In this document: positions 10,848 through 20,130 of the stretch, piece by piece
Layout of the letters: each line of letters opens with the position of its first letter
Position numbering within the stretch: the stretch's first letter is position 1
NCBI GenBank assembly: GCA_947650365.1
Contig: OX393551.1
Location: forward strand, 2,934,001-2,998,000
DNA from: Chamaelirium japonicum
Lineage: Eukaryota; Streptophyta; Magnoliopsida; Liliales; Melanthiaceae
DNA: 64,000 nt
Direction: 5' to 3'
Program-made: the position numbers and the translations under genes
The notes under the pieces: generated by a model
The model's database searches: none
Told to the model about the DNA's origin: nothing
Seen by the model: only the letters and a program-made list of their open reading frames with translations

Positions 10848-12347
10848 CACTGATCTGTGAAAAAAAAAAAAGGTTCTCGTCAGATCTGTGAGGGAATCAG
10901 AAAGGGAAAGAAAAGAAAAAAGGAAAGAGAGAGAAAAAAAAAGAAAAAGAAAAAGAAAAAGGAAAGATAGATGAAAAGGAAAGAATTCTTTCCTTATGCT
11001 GTTGCTGCCTTTGCATGCCTTCCGTGTGCTGGACGCCACCTCCCCTCCCCTCCTTGCACCTGCGACTCTTGATTCCCTAAAGACCTGAACGGCTGAACCC
11101 AAAACAATCCTAAATCATCACCCCTTTAACCCATTCCTTTGACCACTTTACCCCACACCCACACCCACACCCTTACCCTTAGATACCTATTCAAAAGGTG
11201 TCTATTCATCCCACTGTTAGACAAACCAAAAGCAGCCCTTTCACTTAAAATGTTGAACCCGTTTACAATTTGGATTCAACCCGTTTAGCCTAACATGCCC
11301 GACTTTCATATCGGATCCAAACCCGACTTTGAAATAAACCCGTTTACACTATTTGGATTGTATCTTTTGATCCGTTGATCAGATTTGGTTGGACCAAATA
11401 CCAAAGTTGCATGATTTTGCGAACCCGATCCATTCGTACCTTCTGTGCCTCCGTCTAGTCATCCTAGTACTACAGAATTACGACTCTACCTTTGATCGAC
11501 ATTGGGTTTTAAACTACATCCTTCCACATCCGGTGATTCTATTTATGTTTAGTGCATCAAGGATCGAGCCTGAGAGCTGACTATGCCAACAGACCCTTTT
11601 GTCCAATGGTTCCTACACCAAGGAGGATCGGCTAAATAACGACTTGATGATGTGATGTAGCTAATTAGCGAGATGAGCAAGAGGCAACGATCATACGACA
11701 GTGCAGAGTCCGAGTCTCAGTCGAACCTCCATCAGTGGTGCTTCTTGCACCAACGGCTCCACCCACACCAATAGCGCCACCTCTTGTCATGCCACCAGTG
11801 GGGATTCCTAAGGACATTCCACATCCTGACAATCCGACAGTCTCTCCAATAAATGATCTTCTACCTGCTACAGTACCACCGGTCGAGGGTCCACTTTCTG
11901 CAGCACCTCCAGTGGATTCTCTACCTCTGCTTTTGCCTCCAGTAAAGCACTCAATACCTGCAAAGCCGCTATCGGGTGTCGACTTCAGCATACTAGTCCC
12001 GACAGTTGACTTTCTCATGTTAGAACTTCCACCCCTAGCTCGGTTATTCCTCCAGTTTCACTTGTGTGTGCCTTCATTCGGACTAGTACATCAACATACC
12101 CAGATGATTTCCGTAAATTGCTCGCGCCAGTACTTTCCAGACTTCCGGTCCCAAGACTACTTCAGCAACTACTCCAGCCGACTGCTTGTATGGGATTCGA
12201 GAGGCGATCGTTTGATGATACGACATCCATTACAGGGTCTCCACCATCAGCTTCTGAGTTTGAAGAGTTACTTGGTGATGATCCTGATGATTCCATCAAC
12301 TACAGTTACAGCAGAACTCGAGATGAGTTCCACGCAGCGGAAGCGTT
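10848..12347 (+). pseudogene. Element A internal cassette encoding a proline-rich protein relic
   Basis: After about 500 bp of purine/pyrimidine-rich sequence, coding-like sequence begins near 11400. It contains DPFVQWFLHQGGSA near 11590, a proline-rich stretch from 11735 (PTAPPTPIAPPLVMPP) and GVDFSILVPTVDF near 11975-12010. These correspond block by block to the minus-strand cassette in element B (3780-4170). Frames 11735-12388 and 12064-12399 run into the 3' LTR. A frame ending FEELLGDDPDDSINYSY is acidic. The function is unknown and no gag or pol motif is seen. Confidence 0.5.
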
Positions 12348-12815
12348 CGATGGGAATCAGGTTGCGCTACATGGATACGAAGGCGTAGGCGCAGCCTAGT
12401 TTTGATGGTCCACTTGTTTGAGGCCCATTAGTATTTTATTTTGCAGTTTTTAGTGATTTATTTGCTATTTTCGGAGTCCTTTTTATAGTAATTTCTGAAC
12501 ATGTCAAAACCCAACTTATAAGAGTTGTATGAGTGTTTTTAGGTGTCCTAGTCCTTTACTTTTGAAAACTACAAGTCCTACGCGTTTTGCATTCTTTTGA
12601 GGGTCTATAAAAAGACCTCAAAGCCTCTCTTTTTGATGGTCAAATAATTATGAATGAAATTGTGTGTATCTTGCCACAAGAGTTCCCCTGTGAGAGGTGA
12701 GAGAGCGTGAGGCTCATGCCGGTGTGAGATCGGATTTGGCGTGAGGCCTCCCAACCCTTTCATCTTCTTCTTCCTCTCCCTCTCTCGCAACGGCGATCAA
12801 AGCCGTGCTGCATCA
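12348..12815 (+). repeat. Element A 3' LTR
   Basis: 468 bp matching 4968-5444. It ends CATCA at 12815 and is followed by TTAAA (12816-12820), the near-copy of the left target site. Confidence 0.85.
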
Positions 12816-12820
12816 TTAAA

Positions 12821-12888
12821 CCTTGAGAGTGTCTGCTAATTCAAACTTTGGAAGTCGTGCAGGTTAGGCTTTGGTCCCCCATCAAACA
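12821..12888 (-). repeat. Element B 5' LTR, remainder after nested insertion
   Basis: It starts CCTTGAGAGTGTCTG, matching 3390-3456 of the unbroken LTR, and continues to the ACA end near 12888. Confidence 0.75.
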
Positions 12889-12954
12889 ATATGCATAATT
12901 TTTCACTTCATGTATTCTCGAGTAGAGATCTTTGTCTTTCCTTGTCACATACAG

Positions 12955-13105
12955 TGCTCCACTCGCTTCCACCAAGCCAACGCGCTTCCCTTGACCTCAT
13001 TCATGAATAAGACTTTTTGCAGTTCCTTGAGGGGCTTCCACTCAAAGTAATTATCAAAACTGGTTTGTCGGTCAAGATAATCTTCCAACTACACACAACT
13101 ATGTA
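12955..13105 (-). pseudogene. Ty3/Gypsy gag relic (element C)
   Basis: On the minus strand the frame reads DRQTSFDNYFEWKPLKELQ and then GSALAWWKRVE. This is the Retrotrans_gag core (DYFEWKPMxE...KLKGxAxxWW). Stops flank it. It lies about 300 bp downstream, on the minus strand, of a primer-site-like sequence (13394-13405), as expected for a Gypsy gag. Confidence 0.6.
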
Positions 13106-13148
13106 GTCTGCCACGCCAATCCGAACGACAGCACTGTTGGACTCAAGC

Positions 13149-13389
13149 GCTCTGCCCAACACTCCATTAAACCACCTTATTCGGGTTGTTAGTACTTGTT
13201 ACTATAGAATATTCATCATCGATATCTCCACGTATTCCCGCTTGCTGATCAAGTGATCATGTTGTAGTTTTGCACTCTTGTGTGACCTCTATCTGTCTTG
13301 TCGTGGTTATCATTTCTAATTAATTGATTTCGTTAAGACAAGTATGTCCACCCTAACATATGGTGGTTTAATGGAGTGTTGGGCAAAGC
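13149..13389. repeat. Inverted repeat pair, 28-bp arms, 185-bp spacer
   Basis: Arms 13149-13176 and 13362-13389 are reverse complements with one mismatch (core CCCAACACTCCATTAAACCACC). They lie between the gag relic and the primer site of element C. They may be a stem in the leader RNA or the result of a local inversion. Confidence 0.6.
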
Positions 13390-13393
13390 AATA

Positions 13394-13405
13394 GCTCCGA
13401 TACCA
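13394..13405 (-). other. Primer-site-like sequence of element C
   Basis: On the minus strand it reads TGGTATCGGAGC, one base from the tRNA-Met primer site. The adjoining LTR would begin at TGACTTAGATG (13410) on the plus strand. Its far end and partner were not found. Confidence 0.5.
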
Positions 13406-13409
13406 AACT

Positions 13410-14893
13410 TGACTTAGATGTGATCTTGGAATTCATAATCAAGATCAAAAGCAAATAAAGGGCAAATAAAAGAAGAGGATCAAACAACCATTAAGGGTTT
13501 CCTTTAATAATATGGAGACCCTCTACGTAAAAAGGCACAACCTTCTAGTTTTACAACTCAAATAAAACTCAAAACCTAAAAGAAAGGAACCAAATTTGAG
13601 GGAATTTTTTTCCTCTTTTCTTTATGTATTATTACTAGAAAAAAAATTATGTTTTTTATATGTTTTAGAATTACAAATAACAATATGCCAATTGTATAGG
13701 AGAAATGAGAGGTCGGACTCTCTTTCATATGATAGAGTTCACAGGATGAGAAGCCGAGACTCCTCACCACCGAAGAGGATCCCGTGCACTGTGGCCTCCA
13801 CTGAGTCATGGATGGACCCTTCGGGATGGAGAGGGGCCAGAAGTCCTCTACCGTGATAGGGAGAGGAGTCCGAGACTCCATACCTTATCTTTGTCTAACC
13901 AATTTCCTAAATTTAAGGAAGTAAGAGGTGTGCTGGTCAATTGAGTTAGCATGCCCCTAGTATGCAGGAAAGCCCAATTCCCTTGCTCTTTTAAGTATAA
14001 TATTCCTAAAAATTAAATAAAGGTCCCTCCAAGTGGCCAAAAAAATAAATTGTAAAATGCACTAGGGCCTACAACTTAATGGCTTAAGGTGTATTTACAC
14101 ACTCATCACGGTCAAGCACCAATGATGCTCCTGCATCATTTTGTCGGATTCTCATGAAACTCATGCATCTATAACAAAATTCATTAGGAAATTATTTATA
14201 ACACAGTGTAATTAAGCTTCTCCCACCAAAATGATATATCATTTGTCTAAGGAAGTCATATGGGGTATAGCATTCGTTGTAATTTTTTTATTTTAGATGG
14301 CACTTGTTGATGGTCTGAATTCTATCACAGCTTGCATTTGTAATGTCCTCTATAATATCCCCAACTTTCACATTACTGCTCTTGCAAAAAAGCTATAAAA
14401 CTGTCAATTTTTTCTGAGCTTACTCTACCTTGTACAGTTTTATTCACATTTTTAATTTGCACATTAGACCAAAACATTTATATTCAGTCTTTTGACTGAA
14501 CATGCTCAAAACTGAAACTGTCAAAGTTGTGCTTTCCCATAATCTCTCTTTTATTTATTTTTACACGGGTAGGGAAGATAGCATTGTCTTCTGTGTTGAA
14601 GTTATGCTAGAAGGGGAATGGTTATTGATGGTCACTATGAGAGCACTTGCGGTAGACATACCGACAAAAACAAGCTGAGGAAGACTTGGCTAAAGCAATT
14701 CCAAAATCTCTATAACACTAAATTAGTATTTGCATTGGGAAAAAATTATTCAACTTTCAATTGTAGATGTTACTGAATTCTTTTGTATGTTCTCAGTGTC
14801 GATCACCCTTTTAATAGATTTCTCAATTTATCGAAAGAAGGGGGGAAGGTAAAAGAGTGACATTGTCATACAAGAATATAATGGCATTCTCAC
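13410..14893. other. Intron 2 sequence of the host gene with possible LTR relic at its left
   Basis: No coding domain is seen on either strand. The left part (13410 to roughly 14000) may be the LTR of element C. The rest is AT-rich single-copy-like sequence. A search on the minus strand for the next expected exon (an ELMEKLKMPSDA-like segment) found none. Confidence 0.4.
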
Positions 14894-14985
14894 CTTTATT
14901 TCTAATTGGCGCCTTTTCAGCTCATTCGCAGATAACCGTTGAATATCATTTGCTTTTTCCTTCAACTTTACTGGATCAGAATGAC
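14894..14985 (-). CDS. Exon 2 of a SIL1/Fes1-type Hsp70 nucleotide-exchange factor (partial gene)
   Basis: A 92-nt minus-strand exon with a clean acceptor (AG at 14986-14987) and donor (GTGAG at 14889-14893). Entered in phase 1, it encodes HSDPVKLKEKAND and then IQRLSANELKRRQLEIK. From family knowledge this matches the N-terminal Fes1 domain of plant ER nucleotide-exchange factors for the Hsp70 BiP (Arabidopsis At3g51980-like), which continues into ARM repeats. The phase and sequence join perfectly to exon 1 at 42629-42914, and there is no stop. The next exons should lie at lower coordinates but are not in the window. The family call rests on recalled similarity; the splice signals and phase are directly visible. 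Confidence 0.75.
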
Positions 14986-14988
14986 CTG

Positions 14989-16106
14989 GTTCATTGAACA
15001 ATGATAAGAAAAGAAACAAAACACAAATTGTAATATGGTTTTATGATCATAAACATCAATGTGATATTTTCTTTATTTGGTGGTCTAGTGGATTGTGTGG
15101 TAGATTCAGCAGAAACAAGAGATTAAAAGTGACTACAAAGTATTTTACTTTATGAACATTTGCCTAATATGAGGCTTCTACTATTATTTTTAACCATGTT
15201 TATAGGTTGCACTTGAAAATTTTGTGTTTATACGTTTACAAATAAGCTTAAAGCACCTCAAGTAGATAGACCAGATTATTCGATGGGACCTAATACATGC
15301 AGCCTCTTCCAAAAATCCCAACACTTTTACTAAGGTTCAGTTTAGTTATTGAGAGAATGATTGTGAAGAATAATGGAACAAACCCTCTTTTCCCATCTTT
15401 GGCAACAAGAGAAAATTAACATAAAAATTTTCTAACCACCTAAAAAACAATCCTTCTCAAAGGTAAGTGATTTTGATAGGAAAGTTTCCGGTGTACTTTC
15501 TTTTCTTCTTCTCCTACCCTTTAATCTTTTGTTTCATTATCCCAACAACCAAACAGAAACTAAAACTGAGGAAAGCGAGATGGTAGGAAAATATACTATC
15601 TACAAAAGCTTCCTATGGATTATACTAAACATCATAGCAACAAGCCTAGTACAAATTGACATTGTGGACTAGCATCATGTATAAGAAAGCAACAAGACAC
15701 TAGCAAAAACATGATCAAATTACAAGGAGATGCACCAAATGGGGATCCTTTGGAGTAAGAAGAATTTGATCAAGAATCGTGACATAAAAAAAAAGGAAAA
15801 AGAAAGATTGAAATTGTACTACCAGAGGGGCCAACTGAAGTAGGGTTTGAGACATGGGTGGGATTAGGTTGTTTGAATTCTAATTTGTGTTTGGGACTTA
15901 GTGACTTTATATTGAGAAGAATTGTATGGCAGATTTAAGGGGGAAAAAGGAGGACATTTTCTTTTAACTTCCTTTATGTTTTCCTCGAACACTATTCAAG
16001 ATTAGTTGGAAATGTTAATTGATTAGACAACTAAGTGATACAAGTATACAACTGTATTGTAAAAGCATCATGTTTCCATGCAAGCAATAATCAGACATAT
16101 AATAGG
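14989..16106. other. Intronic sequence without recognised feature
   Basis: AT-rich, with many stops in all frames. No repeat structure or domain was seen. Confidence 0.4.
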
Positions 16107-16114
16107 GGCTAAAG

Positions 16115-17093
16115 CAAGGTTATTAAACTCTTGATCCGGATCTTACGATCCTACGATTTTTTATCCATAAGATCACAAATCAATCCAACTCTCACTGTAG
16201 ACTCTCAAGTTTATAAACTCCCACAATCCTGTGATTAGGCTCCCACAATCCTATGACCCTTGAGTAGACTCCCAGGATTTTAAGTACTCTCAAGGAAGTT
16301 CAAGATGTAAATGACAATGAGAGAGAGGAAGCAAATTTTATATATGTACTTACCTAATTCAATAATTTTTTTAACTTTAGTTATTGATCATGCTTGAACA
16401 CCAGATGCAGAGGTTGAGGATATTCATGAAGAGTGAAGATGAGGTTGATCAACACTTGAAGGTTTCAATGGACTTAGATGACGTTGATGTTACCACGACA
16501 ATGTTGATGACGGATTTGAGGAAGACAACATTGGATTTAATGGTGTTTTCCTGACTTCACTTCAATAATGGTATTGGCACTATTGACGAATGACATTTTT
16601 TTCTTATTCTTTTTTTTTCTTTTCATTCTCTTTGACCATTAGGTCTGAGATGGAATTGACTTATTAGTTATGTCAAATGTAATAATTTTGAAAGAGTTAG
16701 AACAATTTAGGTTATCTTGTTAAACTCATGTTAGGTTAGTTTGATATTTCCTAGTTTCAGAACTTATTAAAAGTGAATAATAGAGATGCAATTTCAAAGC
16801 TTGATCTTCTTGCACAGATTTTGTATTTACAAATTAAACTTGTATGAAAGGGTTTATCTTTTTGAAATACATCTCTCATATTTAGACAAATTGTCTATAA
16901 TTCTGAGTTCTCTTGATTTTCAATAAATGTTATAAGATTTCTTGACATGTATCAAAATTATTGTTTATATTTTTTTCTCTACCAGTAGAATCTTATGATC
17001 CTCGGTCCGATCCTATGATTCGATCCGAGTAACCCTACCCCCCACCCCGTGCACCCACCAATCCTTGGTGCGATCCCGATCCTGACAACCTTT
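16115..17093. mobile_element. H1: non-autonomous hAT-type element
   Basis: 979 bp with an 8-bp target duplication GGCTAAAG at 16107-16114 and 17094-17101. The ends are CAAGGTTATT on the left and GACAACCTTT on the right, an imperfect inverted repeat of the CAAGGTTGT type. The terminal thirds are packed with GATCC/GGATC-type self-complementary motifs (for example GATCCGGATC and CGATCCCGATCC). Around 16390-16540 an acidic frame (AEVEDIHEE-like) looks like a relic of an hAT transposase C-terminal tail. The 8-bp duplication is the hallmark of hAT elements. Confidence 0.75.
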
Positions 17094-17101
17094 GGCTAAA
17101 G

Positions 17102-18745
17102 TCAATATTGGAAAGACAACGTAAGCTTCTACTATCCACACATCTTAACCTGAAAAATGCTTCTAATGGGGGTCTGAGTAGACCAAGATCATAGGGCAGA
17201 GCACAAATCAAAGATCACCTAGAGTGTTGATGATCATTTTTGACCATTGGATTTGCAAGATATGGAGTTTCCATCGTCCGATCATTCAGATGCGGAGTTT
17301 ATACCAATGGATCGAGTAGATCATCAGTTTGCACCATTAAATTGTCTGGATGCTACGTTGTCATCGTCAGATATTTTGGTCACTATGTGGATCGTCATGT
17401 GGAGTTGTCCGATTGCCAGTTCAAGATCTAGTCGATCTTATTGCTGACTAAGTTTACTAATACTAGCCCACCAACCAACCAAGCAAGGCCTACCCCACGA
17501 GCACGGCTGATCTCGGGTTCTAGCCCACCAACCAACCAAGCAATGGAACGTTGTGCTACGGTAAGTCATGCTTCTTATCTAAGGTTAAGGTGCTAACTTG
17601 ACACTCCGGTCTGGCGGAAGCCAATCGAAGAAAAGATGACTTAGCATAAGATACCAGAGGTGCTGACTACCCGTGTGGTTACCTAGTCAACTGTATTTAA
17701 GATCACTACTAATTAGCCTTCATGACAAATAGTCCCCCTATCGGAGCATGATTTATGAAGATCGAAAGCTAGCAAACTAGATATCATTGTCAAATCTAAA
17801 ATCTGACTGTACCAGAAGATCCGGTACAGTCGAATTATCTAACACAGTGTCTTTTATTTTTTATTTTCATGTAATTGGCCCGATGGGACCAAGTTTCGGT
17901 TGATTGGGTGAGAGGATTTATTAGGACACCCCAATTAATACCCAATTTAAGTGGGATTTAAGTTGGCGTTACTGAGGACAGACCAAGAAAGGAAGACGGC
18001 CCCTTATGTCGCTACTATTCAAGTACGGAAGTCTTCTTCCGTCTGTACGTCCTCTCTCTCTCTCCTCTCTCTCTCTCTTCTATATAAGGCCATGTATTAG
18101 GGTTTTTATGATAAGATATCTTATGCTATTGAATAAAGTTAATGAGATTATTGTAATTGTTTGCAAGTTATTTCCTCCTTCGTGGATCCGAAGATATTCC
18201 GGAGGCAACCACTTGATCTAGAGTAGTCCAAAGCTCCGTGGAGTAACCCTATATTGATCCGGAGTAGTCTGGTAGTTATCTCTTCAAACGGGTATATCCT
18301 CGTTCTGTCTTTTCTTTTGTCGTGGATCAAAACCATACATAAAACCTAAAATCTGAAGCGAAAACCATTAGATCTCAATCCCTAGTGATTTGATCTTCAT
18401 GAAACTTTGTCATAAACTAAATCCCATCATCCTAAAACCTAAAACCACAAAAGCCCCAGTTTTTATCCATGGATTGGAGCCCCATTAATCTCAAACTCAA
18501 ATCTAGAACCTACAGTCCAGATTTGATCAAACCTTGGATCGACCCGAAACGTTTACCAAGTCTTCCTATTCCTAACATTCACACCTACCTCTCCACTAGT
18601 TTTCAGCCCAATCCAAAAACTAAACATTGTAAAAAGACAGAAATTCCCTTTGTTGTCCAGAATTTCAGCACCTTCCCAAATCTTTTTTTTTCACCTAGAG
18701 CGAAAACCCATGTTTTGGTAGGACCCCCTAGTTCGTCCTACATCA
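17102..18745 (+). other. Intronic sequence with LTR-like promoter region
   Basis: A direct repeat of AGCCCACCAACCAACCAAGCAA occurs at about 17464 and 17523. Near 17990-18330 there is a CT-rich tract, then CTATATAAGGCC, AGGGTTTTTATG and GAATAAAGTT, an order typical of an LTR (TATA box, leader, polyadenylation signal). The stretch ending CCTACATCA at 18745 is followed by a primer-site-like TTGGTATCAGAG that the chromovirus insertion splits (18749-18750 and 26294 onward). This suggests a decayed plus-strand LTR element. Its partner LTR was not found. Confidence 0.35.
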
Positions 18746-18750
18746 GATTG

Positions 18751-20130
18751 TGATGCAATACGATGCAAAAGACGAAAATGTTATTAATTAATTGAGCAGG
18801 CAGGGCTTGCTAATAATTTTGATACCGCGCGAGAAATCAAGTCAAACAAATAACACGGGCAGATACGTTGGGAACTACTGTAATAGTGCCAATCAATTTC
18901 AACATCAGGCGATAAAAGGCAACCCTAATAGTCCTACTTGCAATATCTAGATTAACAGCGCTACAGGCAGGTGAACACTCAATCTCACAATGGGGCAGCA
19001 GTTGGCAAAGATAATAGACTAGAGAACCAATCTGGTGAAACACGATAGTACCTGGCCGAGGAGGGAAATCCGTAATATGAGTTGCTGATGATGGCACAGG
19101 CACGTATGCCTCCACGCTTCCTCTTCCGAATCGCGGGAGGGGAAGTTGATGTCGAGGCCCCTTCCCAGACTCCTCCACGCTCTCTCCTTCCGGGTCGGGA
19201 GGGGAGAGTTGTTGTCGAGGCACCCTTCTTCGTCTTCGATCACTCACGATGGTGGGTTGGGCCGGATCCGATCGAATCGGATTGCGCGAGGGGCCGAGAG
19301 GGGATGGATCGGGCAACGAGGGGAAGAGGAGGGGTCGGAGTGGGCAAGGGAGAGGGGGCCGGGCGGCTGGGGTTTGGGACCGGCGGCAGCAGCAGGGGGG
19401 GGGGGGAAAAAGGAGGGGTGACCGGGTGGGGGAAGGGGTGGGGTTCGGGTAGGTAGCGGCAGCAAGGGGAAGAGGAGGAGAGGATCGGGTAGGGGCTGGG
19501 CGGGTAAACAGTGGCAGCAGCAAGGGGGAGAGGAGGGGAGGATCGGGTAGGGGGCTGGGCGGGTAGGCAGCGGCAGCAGCAATGGGGAGAGGAGGGAGAG
19601 GATCGGGTAGGGGGGCTGGGCGGGTAGGCAGCGGCAGCAGCAAGGGGAAGGGGAAGGGGAAGGAAGGGGGGGGAGTCGGGTAGGGCTTGGGCGGGTAGGC
19701 AGCAGTAGCAAGGGGGAGAGGAGGGCGGCGGCTAGATGAGGGAGAGGAGAAGGAGGGTTAGGGTTTCCAGTTTAGGGTTTCACACGCCTAATACTGGACC
19801 TAGGGTTTCACACACCTAGGCTTGGGTTTGGGGTTTCACACGTCTCACCCTGGTTCTCTCGACACGCATGTGGAGGAAACAGAAAATTTTATTATTCATC
19901 AGTGCCATTACATGTCCATGGGCAGGCCTATATAAAGGCTGCGATAAACAAGCGAAAGTCCCTGACAGCTGAGGTGGGACTAAATAACATAATGCAAGAA
20001 ACCAAAATAAATGACGACAATAAATAAACGATCTCCATCACGGTGCTGACTGTCCGATCAGAGCCATAAGCTCAGGTGGCGCCTCCTGCGCTGGTACACT
20101 CGCCAGGGGCGCTGCTCGATGTCCTCATCA
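18751..20130 (-). repeat. Chromovirus 3' LTR
   Basis: 1380 bp, nearly identical to 24904-26288. It contains a TATA-like CTTTATATAGG (minus, near 19930-19940), telo-box AAACCCTA motifs near 19760-19850, and a G-rich imperfect minisatellite at about 19380-19735. Its first 73 bases on the minus strand encode the C-terminus of pol. Confidence 0.93.
19380..19735. repeat. G-rich minisatellite in 3' LTR
   Basis: Imperfect units of about 60-65 bp containing GGCAGCAGCAA, GGGGAGAGGAGG and GATCGGGTAGGGGGCTGGGCGG. It is repeated in the 5' LTR (about 25533-25890), where one G-run is longer (25817 onward). Runs of four or more Gs make G-quadruplex folding plausible. Confidence 0.75.

Larger units (their letters stand above)
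4968..12815 (+). mobile_element. Element A: non-autonomous LTR retrotransposon inserted in element B LTR
   Basis: LTRs at 4968-5444 and 12348-12815 flank a primer site (5449-5460) and an internal region without gag or pol. After removing the nested Copia element it is about 3.0 kb. The target duplication is TTAAG (4963-4967) versus TTAAA (12816-12820), one mismatch. The flanks join to reproduce the intact element B LTR at 3380-3456, which proves the insertion. The start is TGATAGG on the left and CGATGGG on the right; both LTRs end CATCA. Confidence 0.85.
2887..12888 (-). mobile_element. Element B: non-autonomous LTR retrotransposon, host of a nested insertion
   Basis: Two similar LTRs bracket about 1 kb of internal sequence: 2887-3456, and a second copy split into 4467-4967 and 12821-12888 by element A. 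The primer site TGGTATCAGAGT (minus, 4449-4460) adjoins the right LTR and sets the orientation. The internal part lacks recognisable gag or pol. It carries only the proline-rich cassette also found in element A. No matching 5-bp target duplication was found at 2882-2886 versus 12889-12893, and no clear polypurine tract adjoins the left LTR, so the exact ends are approximate. Confidence 0.7.

Noticed and set aside
18837-19711. Long proline-rich minus-strand frames (up to 268 codons) in the chromovirus LTR, also at 25155-25872
   Set aside because: They are translations of the G-rich minisatellite, are duplicated in both LTRs and contain no domain.
19750-19860. Interstitial telomere array
   Set aside because: Only scattered TTTAGGG-like telo-box motifs with unrelated spacers, present in both LTRs.
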